DNA from: Hirudo medicinalis | Taxonomy: Eukaryota; Annelida; Clitellata; Hirudinida; Hirudinidae | NCBI GenBank assembly: GCA_011800805.1 | Contig: MPNW01000089.1 | Span: 8,559 to 72,558 of the forward strand | Length of the DNA: 64,000 nt | Direction: 5' to 3' | Shown here: positions 1 through 12,700 of the stretch, piece by piece | How the letters are laid out: each line of letters opens with the position of its first letter | Position numbering within the stretch: the stretch's first letter is position 1 | The notes under the pieces: model-generated | Told to the model about the DNA's origin: nothing | The model's input: only the letters and a program-made list of their open reading frames with translations | The model's database searches: none | Program-made: the position numbers and the translations under genes

Positions 1-375
1 TTCTTCATGTCGCATACTACCTGCTTTGACCTGCAATCTTCGACTATGCGAGGCTCTCTTTGGCCTTTTTATGTCGATCGCATCCACCCCAGTTGCCTAC
101 AGCGGTCATGAAAGCTCTCAGTGGCTTCTTCACACCTTGTACTTAATATATGCAAACTGGACCTTATAATTTCTTTGTACCGGAGATAGAAATTTTCGGG
201 ACTCGACCGCGGGCCTTTACGCGACCGCGGTTTGGTCCGCAGTCCATTGAGAGCCCGCGGCCGGTCCATTTCACCCGTCAATACCTCGCGTCTCTCGGCC
301 AATGATTTGGCCCCGTCGTTCGGTGGATCATTTACACCGGAGGTCAACGGCTTTCTCCGGCTTTCGTGAAGTGGC

Positions 376-630
376 TTAAGATTTATTCTGGTTCCTCATG
401 TGCCAGATCCAGAATGATGCCGCTTCTGAGGCCTCAAACATCCTTGTCATAGCCTTTGTTCTTTCTCGGCTAGACAGTCCAATCTTCGCGAGGAAAGCAT
501 AAGTCGACCTGCCGACTACGCCCCTTGCGCCAACCTCGATGGGGAAAAGGTCTGTCCGGTATCCCTTCGCTTCCAGGTCCATCGACAGATCTGCATACTT
601 ATCTGCTTTGAGCGCATTGCTGTATTGGCA
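376..630 (-). mobile_element. Retroelement-derived ORF fragment (C-terminal tail)
   Basis: An open frame of about 84 codons without an upstream methionine; a stop lies just 5' of it, so it is a 5'-truncated relic. The protein contains KADKYADLS, then PIEVGARGVVGRSTYAFL, then a segment ending SEAASFWIWHMRNQ. The pattern 'PIEVGARG-(F/V)V-x-S-(T/L)' followed by 'EAA-xx-S-WIW' recurs, from memory, at the C-terminus of reverse-transcriptase polyproteins annotated in many invertebrate and fish genomes. I see no reverse-transcriptase catalytic motif here. A further minus-strand open frame at 69-347 is GC-rich and may be downstream element DNA, but shows no recognisable domain. Element class not determined. 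Confidence 0.55.
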
Positions 631-640
631 TCAGTGCGTT

Positions 641-2297
641 AACTTCACGAGCCACTTTATCCTTCTAAATATATCGGCACAGTGTTGAATAGTGAATCTT
701 GTAATTTTTTGCAGTCTCAAACTCCGTCTCAAACTAGATCTATTATCAATAACTGATGTTGCTGCTTACCAAACCTCTTTCAGTAGTTCTTTTTTAATTT
801 CTCATGCTAAAGGTTAAAATAAATTAAAAATTTTAAATCAAAATAGCTAATTTAAAAAAAACAAATTTTAAACTTCTACCAAACGAATTAGTTTGCATAG
901 GCATAAAAACAATTCTGTACAAGTTAGGCTAGTTTATTTTACGTTAAAATTGTATAGCACTCATATGCATATGCTGTTGCAACCTACCCCTGCTGCATTT
1001 AACCACGATCTCCCCTATGTATAAACGTAGTGTCATGGTGGGGGGGGAATATTCATAACCTAAGTTCTATTCTATTTTGTGTATTCTTCACTATATTTGA
1101 AGCTTAGACTGGTAATAAGTGACTGCTGTTAAATGTCTAGACAGTCTCTGTGGCATTCCGTCTTGATGTGGATGTTTGGCCTTTCGGGCACTTACGGGTT
1201 ACGATTACAAAAGCGCTCTACTCGATTTACAGTATTTGTCCAAGGACGTCATTTCAGTTTTTTACATGGGAAGGAAACCCTCGCAACTCTTTATGAGATG
1301 ACATTTTTTTGCTTTGCCAAAGGTCATGAAGGTGCAACAGCAAAAATAATGTTTGACCCTGGTGATGTCAATATACTTCGTTACGACTTGTACTTAGGGA
1401 TCGACCAGCGAACGAAATTTGACCGGGGCGGGGGTCGACAAAAAGGCCGGGGTCCCCGCTCGATTCCTACTTTTTCGCCTGTCAGTACAAGCTCACTTGG
1501 AGAGCAACCTTTTCTCAATGGTTGAAGGAATAGATTTTTGCCTTCTCCCACTTTGCAGCTCTTCCCATTCCAGGCGAGCCAACAACCTCGACTGTTCATG
1601 CCGCACTTCTAACAATGAATATCCGAATATACTTCTGCTGGCCATAGCCGAAAGTTAATGTCTGGTTCATTGAGTGTCTATTGGTACCAAGAAGATATCA
1701 TGCCAAGCCACGTCATTGATGACCTTTATTCAAAATGTTTCCATACCGATCAGTCAAGAGATGAAGACAAGAGACTTGAACAAGTGAAAGAATACGAACT
1801 TAACATAGGAATTGAGAACCATTGATGATGAGCTCTAAAAATGCTTTATGAACGATATTTTGCGTAGACTTAAATACAAACGAAGCTTTAAGCAATGTTT
1901 ATACCTGAACAAACTTCGTTTGTATTTATTTGGCTCTTTTAGAACTCTTAAAATCTTTATTATGCTAAATAACTTGTAAACAAACACAAATATTTGTTAT
2001 ACTTTTGCTTTAATTAAGTTTTATGGGAAAAAAATAAAGAAAATTCATTTTGTGATTTTACTTATTTTTCATTAAATTGTACGGTCAATATCTTCCAAAT
2101 GAATCATGGCTTAGAAACCAGACTACTAGTAAAAAAATTCAGTAAAAAAATTATTACCATTATCTAAAGCACTCGGAAAATATTTTGGAAACCCCTATGG
2201 GTGGGGGTGGTGTAAGCTCACGGACCATTTTGTTTGTTTTGTTACGAGACAAGTTTTTGCCGGGTTTGTGCGTTGAAAGCACTTAAAATAAATTACT
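641..2297. other. Intergenic, AT-rich; no supported gene
   Basis: AT-rich DNA with low-complexity stretches. A 130-codon open frame at 1133-1525 (+) and overlapping antisense frames show no family motif and no convincing splice structure, so they are not called. A GC-rich patch around 1420-1470 interrupts the AT-rich background. A long inverted repeat at 1871-1928 is listed separately. Confidence 0.5.
1871..1928. repeat. Perfect 15-bp inverted repeat with 28-nt spacer
   Basis: The left arm (1871-1885, TAAATACAAACGAAG) is the exact reverse complement of the right arm (1914-1928). Either strand could form a hairpin. No coding sequence overlaps it and no terminal-repeat or target-site duplication was identified. 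Confidence 0.75.
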
Positions 2298-3617
2298 ATG
2301 TGTTCTTCGGTTTCAAAAATGTCGAGTAAAGAATTAGAGGACCTGCTCCAAAATACTGAAAAACTGCTAAACAAGTCGGCTATTCACGTTTTCATATTGA
2401 TTCAAAGATTTATGTTTAATGAGATGTAATCACGCGCAATTACTTGATCTGATTCTTTACCTAGAATATTTTATTTAAATAAGATGCTAGGGTGATTAAC
2501 GTTTATGATTATTTCTTAAATCATGCCGCTCATAATATAGTCAATTGGTCTTGCTTTATCCAACACAACTTTTGTGATTTTCTTTATGTAACCTGTTTAA
2601 CCTTTTATGAAGTAAGGCCATGGTACAAAAGTTGCCAGATAAAGGAGAGAAACTTTTAAATTCACGCCAGAAATTACTGAGTGAACTACGATTCCGAAAA
2701 GACATGGACCATACTACGATGAACATGGGAGATTTGTTCTTGTCACATAAAAGTGGAAGGGATCCAGAAACACACAAGCATTATGCTCTCAAAAGAGCTG
2801 AAATACTCGATAAACTGTCAACAAACAAATCCCCCGACAGGTTAGCCATGTGTTTTAAAATTAATGAAATCTTAGTTTTATAAAATTTACAAATTTTTAC
2901 ATTCTAGAAAACATGCAATTCCACTTATAAAAAACCTCACTTGCACAGAATCTTTGGAACTCCTCACAGATAAGGTTTTGATTATTATTATCAGTAATGA
3001 CAATATTTTGATGTGATTTTTGAACATTTATTTAAATATGTGGGATATAAATAGAATAATTTTTGCATGTTTTGAAATATGAAATGAACATCCACCTTCA
3101 AATTCAAATGCATCAAACATAAATAGCTGACAGACGTTGCTTACATTTTTCATAGGAAGGACTGTCGACTCCAGTCTTCAAGGAAATCTCTGTGTTAAAC
3201 AAAATAGAAGTCGGGAGTGAATTGAACAAGCTCGTCAAGTACGTTTCAAGTTCACCCAAGATTTTATTTTTATTTTATAGTTTCAACAACTTCTTCATCC
3301 ATGCAAAACAGTAAATCATTGTTCATCATTGAACAGTAAACCTTGAGCTGCCAAAGGGAGCTTGTAATTGCTCAAATTAACATTTATTTTGTTGCTTTCG
3401 ATTTCTTCATTGCCATTTGACCAGTGATTTATTATCTAATATTTTATTATTTAATATTAAATTCAGCATTGTTTCGATGTGCAGTTACAGGGAAGGGCGG
3501 CCCGAGGCCATCGACTCCGACGATGATGATGGCAGTGAAAGCGGAAAAGATTACGGAGATTCTGATAGTGATACCTCTTCTTCTGCTGCTAATGATAGTG
3601 ATGGTGAACATGATTGA
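2298..3617 (+). CDS. Gdown1/POLR2M-like protein (RNA polymerase II-associated), 5 exons
   Basis: Exons 2298-2374, 2613-2840, 2908-2974, 3156-3238 and 3485-3617 join in frame to about 195 residues. The N-terminus (MCSSVSKMSSKELEDLL) and the following LLNNKAMVQKLPDKGEKLL resemble the start of vertebrate Gdown1, where a short helix precedes 'KLPDKGKK'. The C-terminus reads NYREGRPEAIDSDDDDG and continues as an Asp/Ser/Glu-rich acidic tail, like the 'RYRE' plus acidic end of Gdown1. The protein is about half the vertebrate length; the long variable middle is missing. In mammals Gdown1 binds Pol II and makes it Mediator-dependent; applying that here is inference. The upstream in-frame ATG (2298) was preferred to 2319 because MCS matches the family start. 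It could instead be an unrelated small acidic nuclear protein. Confidence 0.5.
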
Positions 3618-4162
3618 TGGAAGAATTTTTGTCAAAATATTAATTTTGTTGTCTTGAAATTTGCACTCACATCATCAATCATCAAAGGTTGAGCCAGAAA
3701 AGCCATCGGTTGAGTGCCACATAACTCGAGTTGTTCTTAGTTATGGCGTGAATCACCCATTCTGTTATTCATGTCGTTGGCCTGAAAATCTGGAATAATA
3801 CTCCCCACTTTCGTAATTGAGATTGCTGGCACTGATCCAGTTGGATTTCGCACTTCCTTAAAAACGAAGTTCCGCTGCGATGAAATTCAGATTCGTTATC
3901 CGATCTGAGACTGTTGATTAGAAATTACGAGCACCTGTGGTCGAGCAAGTCGGACGGGTGATGCAACGTGTCTAACGTTGATTTAGCAATTTGGAAGCGC
4001 GTTGTGCGCTGCTAGGTTCAGCGGACATTGTGTTAATCTTTTCAGATGGGCAGTTCGGTCTCCAGCCATAAGTCCATCGTAGGCGTAGCCGCGTGGGACG
4101 GTCGCCCACCCCCCGCAGTTTGCCCCTCGATACTTTCTAAATCCGTGGAATTCATAAATAAT
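3618..4162. other. Intergenic, no gene seen
   Basis: Follows the 3' end of the Gdown1-like gene. A GC-richer stretch at about 3840-4130 looks like old repeat DNA but has no recognisable domain on either strand. Confidence 0.4.
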
Positions 4163-4415
4163 TTATAATAATAATAATAATAATAGTTAATTTATAATGC
4201 GCCATTTGCATAGCGTCAGAGGCGCCTTGTGTCTTCGTTAGCTACATGTTGGTGTCCTGAAGAGGTGGGTTTTCAGGTGACTTTTGAAAAGCTCCAGGGA
4301 TGGTTGATCTCTTACTTGGGGAGGTAAGGCATTCCAGACAGCAGGAGAGGCATGCGAGAAGCCTCTGTTGATGAGGGATGATTGATCGTAATACAGCTCC
4401 AGCAAGTTAGGAAGG
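4163..4415 (-). mobile_element. CR1/L2-type LINE, 3' end: RT C-terminus plus 3' UTR
   Basis: Read on the minus strand, about 58 codons end at a stop at 4240-4238 and include YYDQSSLINRGFSHASPAVW, NALPPQVRDQPSLELFKSH and LKTHLF. This is the typical C-terminal region of CR1/L2/Jockey-clade reverse transcriptases ('F(S)xxxPxxWNxLPxxxR', then 'FKxxLKTxLF'). After the stop comes a short 3' UTR containing GGCGCCTCTGACGCTATGCA and ending in an (ATT)n-type tail at about 4163-4190. The copy is 5'-truncated, as is usual for LINEs. The same 3' UTR occurs at 16784-16837 and in shorter form in the SINE-like copy near 22731. Confidence 0.7.
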
Positions 4416-5070
4416 CTTCTGACATCAATATTTATTACACATTATAAGTTTTGTTAGCTGATGTGCTAATGACTGATTTCCTTGTGTGTCTTTAGTTGTT
4501 TGCAACTAATCCACCAGTACTATACTTTATTGTAAGATTTACGTACATTAACAATTTACCTCTCGACCGAATCTAAATTACTGGCCACTGAACTTCATTC
4601 ATTGTGACTTGAGTCATTTCATTTCCTGGGGCCGCAAATTAATGCTGCTCACAAAGACGCCAACAGTTAATACGTGTTGAATAAGTCGTTGCTGAAATCT
4701 TTTTATGACCTATCGTGCCGAAAATGTAATTCACCTAATTTCAGGCATAAACTGGCATTTCTTAGCTGCAGTGGGTATACCGTATACGGCATGAACAATA
4801 TTGTCTTCACGGATGCACGCAAGGCAGTGTTTTCATACAAAAGGAAATGAACGGATTCATTTAGCTGGAAAATTGAAGCATCAAAAAGCTGTCGAATGTG
4901 CTTTTGCCTCCTAGAAGTGACTTTAGGAAATTGAACTTCATTCATGGCGATCTCAGAATTACAATAAAATGAACATCATACTGGGAAATTATTTAATTTG
5001 AAAAATTATTTTACGTCTAAAAAGAAGGGTTGTGTTTCCAATAATTCTAGAAATTTGTTCGACAGCGGTA

Positions 5071-6004
5071 ATGGAATCGACTGCAGGCAATAACTTCCTA
5101 ATATTCAGGGACATTACAATGCGCTCCTCCAATATAACAACACCCAACTTTGGAGACATCTACCGGGGATCAATCCTAAGTCTTGTGGACATCCTCAACA
5201 TGTACCTTATCCCAGTTATCATCCTAGTTGGCCTAGCTGGAAATTCAGCCGCCTTCGTTGTCCTTATGGTGACGCCAAGGTTGTTCTGTCAGAGTTCAAA
5301 CATGTACCTGGCATTCCTAGCATGGTGGACAACCTGTCCCTCGTCTTTGTAATGACGGTTTGGTTCGGTTGGATCGGCATCAACTTCTTCCATAGGAACG
5401 GATGGTGTCAGACAATAAATTACTTTGCTTCTGTGTGCAGCTTCCTCAGCGCTTGGACAGTAATCGGTGAGTTATTTCTGACATGAAATATTCGCTAAAG
5501 ACACAAAGAATGGTTTCAATTTACAAGGAGTCATGAATTCCGTACAAGACGAGCACGCTCATTCAGTCATTCTTCTTTCGTATTTTGTTAATGATGATAT
5601 AAAATCTTCGTCAAGTTTTGAACGATTCTTTAATTTTTATCGATGAAAAGAACATTCAAATTTCAGGTTTCACTTGCGAAAGGTGGGTGACTATATTCCA
5701 TCCTTTAAAACGCCATATAATCTGCACGAAAAGAATGGCAATGATTATCATGACCAGCTTGACTCTCGGCTCAATGACCTTTTACTCTTTTACCCTCTTC
5801 ATTTACAAGGTCAAGACTTTTCCAAATGGTAGGGAAGTCTGTCTGATGGTCTACAAGTTTTTAGTTCTTTCAAAGGTGAGGATTTTGAAATATTTTCTAA
5901 CTCGATCCAAACAATTTCTGTTTTGTTGATATAAAAAAAACCAGTCGCATTTTCGCGAGAAATCTTTAATCGAACAGATTGAACGTCGTCTAATAATACT
6001 ATCT

Positions 6005-6072
<68 letters not shown>

Positions 6073-8445
6073 GTAATAATAATATTAATATAATTTAACG
6101 GTCAGCATCAGTTTCTAAATTGAACAAATAATCTCCCAAACATTGCACATAATTGACGTTAATTAACTTGAAACAATCCAATTATTTCCAATTGAATCCT
6201 TTCCATCTTGACGAAATGAAACAACAATAATGACGTCAGCGTGACGTTTTTTTTTTCTCAATTGTAAGAATTCCTAAAATATCTGAGAGGAACCAGCAGG
6301 GTGTTCAAGAATAAAAGATTGCCAAATTCGGATGACTTATGCGGGCAGTAAATAAGCTAATGTTTAGCACATCCAAACTTGTCTAAATTTCATTTTGCAG
6401 ATTTAAATTGCTACCTGAATATTAAAACTTTGCAGACTTCGTGAAAAGGAAGACGTCACTTTTTTTTAGATGATTCGTGAATAAATTATGGATTAAGATG
6501 TCTACTAATAATCATCACAAAGGCAATGGCGCTTCTCAGAAAAATTTCTTCTTAGATGATTCATGAATAAATTATAAATTAAGGTTAACAAAAATTATTT
6601 TAAGTTATACGAGAATATTTTCAACATCAAAATTTAGATTTCATAATTTATAAAGACGCAATATCAAGACAGCAAACATAAGAATTTGTTTGAAGTTAAG
6701 ACTTGCAATGAAATAATTATAACTTTTATTTATAAAATAACTGATGGTTCGGATGGGATTTCAAGGAAGCTTTACAAGTTAAAAACGGCCATCTACTTTT
6801 GCTAGCTCAACTCAAAATGAAGTCCGCAGAAGAAAGTGAACAATGACTGATTAATTTTTTATTAAATAAAAGATAAGCATATTAATAATAAAACAATAAT
6901 CGTCACAAAAACAATGACGGCTTCTCACAAAGATTTCATTTTTTGTTAATTCTTAATTGTCTTAAATGGCAACACGGCAAGAAGGGTTCATCTCAACGAC
7001 GGGTTCACTAGACCCTCAAGAATTTCTATTTCAGGTTGCTTTCTGTTTCGACACGTTGCTCAACGTCGTCATGCCTCTCATCATTATCATCACCATGAAT
7101 TTTGGAATGGCTCTTAAAATTTGGTTATACACGAGAAGGAACAGCAAGACTCAGCGTCTAATGAAACTTCAACAAGGTTCTGTAAAAAACAGGGAAATAG
7201 TTTGCGAATCCTTCGTCACAAAATCTCGTTTAAACGTGATGCCAGATGAAGTTTCTAAATGCGGACATTTTGAAGGTCCTCGTGGTTCTTCAAAGCGCCA
7301 CAGTCTTCGCTGTCAGCACTCAAACAGGTGCCTCAAATGTTCAGAAGTGTCAGCGAGGAAATGTTGCTCATCCCCAAAGGGCAACGAGTTTCAGAACAAA
7401 TCAAAGGTGACCACAAGAAACGAGCGAAAAGTAACAATTAAGATAGTTCCTTGTGAATGCTTTTATGTTATTACATATCATTTATGCATATTTACGTAAA
7501 AATTCGAATGATTTGCAATTTTTCAAGAAAATATTGCCTAGATTTAAATGGAGTAATTTGTCGAGCAGAATTATTTATCACCTGTCAAACGTGCATTATT
7601 CATATTAGCGTTGGTGAAATCCCAAGCTCAAAAATGGAACTTTCCATATTTCCTAGGTGTCATGCATCATTAACAAAATTCATTTAAGCTTTTGGCAAAA
7701 TATTTATTAAAGGACAACTAAACAGACAATTATTGTTCGTTTTAGTCAAATCATGGTGATTGTCGATCTGTGAGGAGTGATCTCGAAAATAATCTTGAAA
7801 ACCAATCGAGATCTCTCGATGAAATGCAAATCAATTCTGTTTGTCATCACAATACTAGGACGTTTACCTCAGCAGAATTTCTCACAATGAAAGAATTCAC
7901 CCAGAAACACAGTCGCCAAATTTCACCCCCAAAATCGGATTTCACTCAACTCGTCTCCAACAATTCCTCCAAGGCTGGAGTTAATTCCCAACAAAACACT
8001 GATGGTCGCTTTGGCGGTAAAGCCACATGGAAGGTCTCAACGAAGAAACATCAAACACAAGTAATTTAATTTAAGTCAATCGTTGTTTATTCCAAGTGAA
8101 TTTGAATTTCAAATTTTAACGAAATCTCAGGTGAGAATTACAAGAGCATTGCTGACCATCTCAACGTTCTTCATACTCTTCAACCTGCCTAGCTACGTCT
8201 TCCGCATATATTCCTTCTTCAACTCAGCCAAAAAACATCAGAACATCGCCTCTTTGATCGTTCAATTCCTTCATTTCAGCAACTTCTCCTCTCGCTTTTT
8301 CCTCTACAGCGCGTGCTCGAGAAACTTCAGATACGCCATCAATCGTTTCGCATGTCAGAGGAATGAGCGCCACAGAAATAAACACAGAGTTCATTTGAAT
8401 GTCCGAAGAGTTCACGTTGTATCTAATTTTAACTCCCCTCTATAA
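5071..8445 (+). CDS. Rhodopsin-family (class A) peptide-type GPCR, 5 exons, 1-nt frameshift in exon 1
   Basis: Exons 5071-5466, 5667-5875, 7035-7406, 7746-8060 and 8131-8445. Seven hydrophobic segments are visible: TM1 (PVIILVGLAGNSAAFVVLMV), TM2 from NMYLAFLA, a TM3-proximal Cys in NGWCQT, TM3 ending GFTCERWVTIFHPLKR (ERW in place of DRY), TM5 (VVMPLIIIITMNFGMALKIW), TM6 (ALLTISTFFILFNLPSYVF), and TM7 with RFFLY in place of NPxxY. The third cytoplasmic loop is about 230 residues, mostly encoded by exons 3 and 4; exon 4 (315 nt) is phase 0-0 and could be skipped. Exon 1 is one nucleotide short: near 5315 the frame moves from the one ending LAFLA to the one beginning MVDNLSLVFVM. The layout resembles spiralian FMRFamide/orphan peptide receptors; the ligand is unknown. 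The ATG at 5071 is the first in frame. Confidence 0.8.
6008..6070. repeat. (TAA)n microsatellite in GPCR intron 2
   Basis: About 20 uninterrupted TAA/AAT units lie inside the 1.16-kb second intron of the receptor gene. Confidence 0.95.
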
Positions 8446-9464
8446 TTTATTGGTAAAAAATACAGATATGTTTCCCTGGCTGGGGATGGCCACATTTGGA
8501 CATTTTGATGATACTGCATTGTGCAAAATTATGCGCTAAGCCATAGAAATTATATCATGCTATACAAAATATGCACAGATATAACAAGCCACGCAATTCA
8601 AAATAACTTTCACTCAGATAAAACATGGCGAATTAAATTTAATTCTTTCTTTTTTTTTATGTCGTCACAGATTCAAGCATTCAAGAAAAAATTTAGCATG
8701 ATTCGCATTAGCATCAAATGGAACTGTTTCACGATTGAATGAATGTCGACCACATCAACAGCATCGCCGGCGCATACCAACAGGATGGCATTTGTAACAT
8801 GCACAACCACTGGCCAAGTCATGGAACGAGAGACAAAAACATGAGATAACCAACATAGGAAAAATAAAATTGCAAAATTTGCGAGGGTAAGCTTTGAACT
8901 TTTCACCTGACAACAAATAACAAATTCAAAAAACAATTCCAATCATAAACTCAAAAGCAGTCATTATTGCCAGCATATTTAATGCAGGAAAAATTAAAGT
9001 TCACTTAGAATATGAAATTAAAACATTTAAAGGTGAGTCAGAAAGCACTCCGGATTTAAAAAACTCGGCGGAACATTGGGCCTCGTTCTTGAACCACAAA
9101 CGAATAAATTTTCTAACCGAGGAATAAACTCGAAATCCTTTTGCTGATCCCCTTTGATCTCCTCTTGGCCAGCTCCTCTGGAGATGTTCAATGTTTGTCA
9201 TAAGAATGAATGATTTACTCCAAATGACTTTTAGATACTCATGAGAGACATTACTTGAGTAACCACACAAATGTTTCCTGTTTCCTTAAAAATATCTTTT
9301 ACCTTGTCTGATGGGCAATCAGAACAAAGAACAGGAAAAATGTTCAATGAATTTGATGAGAACAAATATATCTCTACCAGCTTTCTTAAAGTTTTTCCAG
9401 TCACATACTACATACATACATACTACATATATAAATTCAGGCAGCTATTTGCCCTCAAAGAACT
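8446..9464. other. Intergenic, no supported gene
   Basis: Short open frames at 8521-8942 and 9001-9270 lack start context, family motifs and splice continuity. The interval probably holds the 3' UTR of the receptor gene. Confidence 0.4.
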
Positions 9465-9570
9465 GGGCGATTAGGACGGCGCTCCTGCAACCGGTCACGA
9501 ACCCGTGCCGCCATCACGAGAGTCGAGGTCTCGAACATCAGACCGTGCGGTTACACACACTCCTCGATTG
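9465..9570 (-). repeat. tRNA-like (possible SINE head) sequence
   Basis: A GC-rich island of about 100 bp in AT-rich DNA. On the minus strand GTAACCGCACGG (9554-9543) resembles a Pol III A box and GGGTTCGTGACC (9504-9493) a B box, about 40 nt apart as in tRNA genes and tRNA-derived SINEs. I could not fold it into a proper cloverleaf, so it is not called a functional tRNA. Confidence 0.35.
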
Positions 9571-9705
9571 CAGTAGCTCTCGAGTTTAATGCTGGTATGC
9601 TATTTAGGAAAAGGTGAAAGTTGGAGAAATTGAAAGTTGAACATTGGAAATAGCACAGTCGACCTATGAATGGCATAGAGAATGACGTGTGCAAATTTCA
9701 AGTCA

Positions 9706-12700
9706 CTACTGTTCACTGTTTGGGAGGAGTTCTTGGGATAGTAAAGATGCACTTTTCCGTTTTATATTAAAGATTAAATGTTTCAATACTTTTACCAATA
9801 AAATATAAAAATACCAACTTTGTTCAAAGGGGAGGAGTGGTGTACTTATAATGGAGCTGATGCTCTCAACCCATTCTTTCCTTTCCTGTTCAGTTTCTGC
9901 CATGAAAGTGTACACCCTGCCTGGAGTGCCCAACAGGAATATTGGACCTTTGGTCTCAGAATAGTCGAAATTGTCTGGAATCTTGATCCAGTATAAATCT
10001 GACTCAAAAGAACCTATGATCACCTCACCCTTTGGAAATGGATCCTGGTAAAAAAATAAAAGGCAACTTTTGAGCAAATCAATGCAGAACTAGGCTTGAG
10101 ATATTTCTGAACAAGTGCATTGATGAGTGAGAAATATGGCATTGCATACGAAGAATAAAATAGCCAAATGCTTAATATCAAACATTATCGAAAGCCAACC
10201 AATCAAAAAAGTAAACAACTAATATAACTAAAGTAAACAACTTACCAAAGAGTCCAGGGAGTAGATCATCTTCCTATTGAAAAGGGTGACCCACCGGTTG
10301 TAGAATCTGTCGGTTTTCTCGGGACCACACTTCCTCAGCCATCCTTCCCTCACTATCCTCGGCCACAACCTCTTGCATAACTGACGATTAAGAATTCAAA
10401 TGTTTTTTGTGACCATTAGTATCATTTACATCTTCCTAAGTCACTCTTGGTAATACATATAAATATAGTACATTTAAAATAGTACATAGTAAATAATATG
10501 GGACATTTCGTGTCCCTCATGAAGTTTAAAAACAGCAGGGCAATCAAATTAAATGTGCATTAAAATGAATGATCAATCAATTATTGGTAATAAATTAATA
10601 ATCTTTCATTAAAAGTAGATCTAACTTCATCAGTAGGAGTGCTTGGAAAGGCTATCTGAAGCCACTGGAGTTTGGCAGCATAAATAGCTGTATACCAACT
10701 GATGAGTTCCTAAAAAAACAATTGTTGTTCATAAGATTGAGCATTCAATTATGACTGAGGATTGTGCCCTCAAAAAGAGTTAATTGGGTGGCACTTCAAA
10801 TGACTGGCTACATCGAGGTGTTTCAGAAGAAACTTTTAGTTGGAGAATATAAATTTGAGTTCACATTCCAATAGTGGATCAATGGCTGCTACTTTATGAA
10901 CTGAATATTATTACAAGGAATGCACCTAGCAAGCTTGGTGATGAATTCATGAATTCATTGATCAATTGTGCAATTATCAAATGAGCTAATTAAACAGTAA
11001 GATTCAGGCTGAAATCCATTTTAAGAAAGTGGCGTCGAACCAATCTTTCAAATCACCTTGGATGTTTCAGCATATACAAAAAGCGATCGAGTGGATCCTT
11101 TGTCTTCAAATATCATCTGCAACACGATGTGTCCAAGTTGAAATGGTTTAAGTGGGGGAGTAATTATGTAATTCATAAAGTAAAACTTAATAGTAGTTGT
11201 AAAAATAAAAGATAATTTCCTCACAGATAAATAAATTTATACAAATTGGAGCCAACATCAAGTCACAAGAATAACAATCAGGTTGGCAAATTTTAAAACT
11301 AAATGGCTTTGCAAGAATGTAGCATTATTGTAAATATTTTCTAATAAATTAATTTTCAATTAATCTGTTTTAATAAATGTTCAAATGTAACTCTTTAATT
11401 AAACATTCAAATTAAGCAATCACAGAAATAAATAATATTTTCATCAATAATTCGAAATGTTATTTTCAAATGAGGACAGACCTGCATTCCGTTGGGATTC
11501 CCAATCTTTTCCGGAGCCACGAAAGCATCGATGGTGTCGAGGTTCAGCACGGCTTTAGGAGCCGTGTTGGGCTTGGATAAAAAAATATTATAAAAAAAAA
11601 ACTCGCCTTAACAAATTGAAATGGAAAAATTAAATGGCATTGTTCTTTCCATCCGTTACATTAATTACACAATTATTTATCCAAAGCAAACACTTAATCG
11701 AAATGGGAAAGTAAGCAATGAAGATTCAAATCCACAAACATTAGTGATTATTACTTGTCTAGTTTATTAGATGTTTAGTTAATAAATGATGATGATCACA
11801 ACATCACAACTAATCACATCAATCAGGCAAAGAGCATTACAACAATAAGTCACACATCTCCTGCTTTTTTAATCAAATACTCCATAACGCAATCAAATGA
11901 AAAGTCATTGTGCGGCAACAATTGAAACGTCATCCGATCGGAAGATCTCCACTGGGGTATGAGATTATTTTTAACACCCTTTCAGTTTTTCATCGATGGA
12001 ATGTTTCGTTTGCATAGCCTGTGCATTGTTAAAACCACACAAAGAGTTTAAGTACAGTGCACTTCCAAACATGTCAATGACTTTAATTTCTGATTGATCT
12101 GTGTCCCACTAAATCGTGTATTTACTCATTATTTCTGAATGAAATTATCAAATGAGAGAAGCAAGACTGATTGAAGAAACCAAGCAGTCAATCGATAAGT
12201 CCTCAGTTAGTAATATAATCGTTCTACTATTTCAACAAGCTTAAACAACAATCATGAATAACAAGCAGCTAAGAGATAAACAATGAATCACCCATCATCA
12301 GACCAATCAACACAAAGTTATAAACAAATCAACAAATGCTTATTATGCAATTAGTACTCACCCCATCTCTGACAAAGTACTTGAGGGTCTTGGTCTGTTT
12401 GCAGAGTACAAACCTCCTCAGTTTAAACTGCCTGTTGTCCTTGCCTCTCTTCCAGAGGATCCCTTCCTTCGTCTTGTCCAGATAGGAGGGGTACGGCATG
12501 CCTTCTGTAAACTCTTTCCTCTCGTATTTAGCTTTCATCCATTCTTCCATAAAAACTCTGTTGCAATTTAACAAAGTACACTTGTATTCATCATATTGTA
12601 CCCTCTCAGGAAACTATTACCATGTGATTGATGAACTCACCCATATGCCACTAAAGTATTTTAACTCTATGACATAAATTCAGGTTGAATAAATCAGAAA

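Noticed and set aside
1133..1658. Possible gene in overlapping frames
   Set aside because: No family motif, overlapping frames on both strands and no consistent splicing; likely chance in a repeat-rich region.
3424..3657. Hydrophobic open frames overlapping the acidic tail of the Gdown1-like gene
   Set aside because: Alternative-frame and antisense readings of GAT-rich codons.
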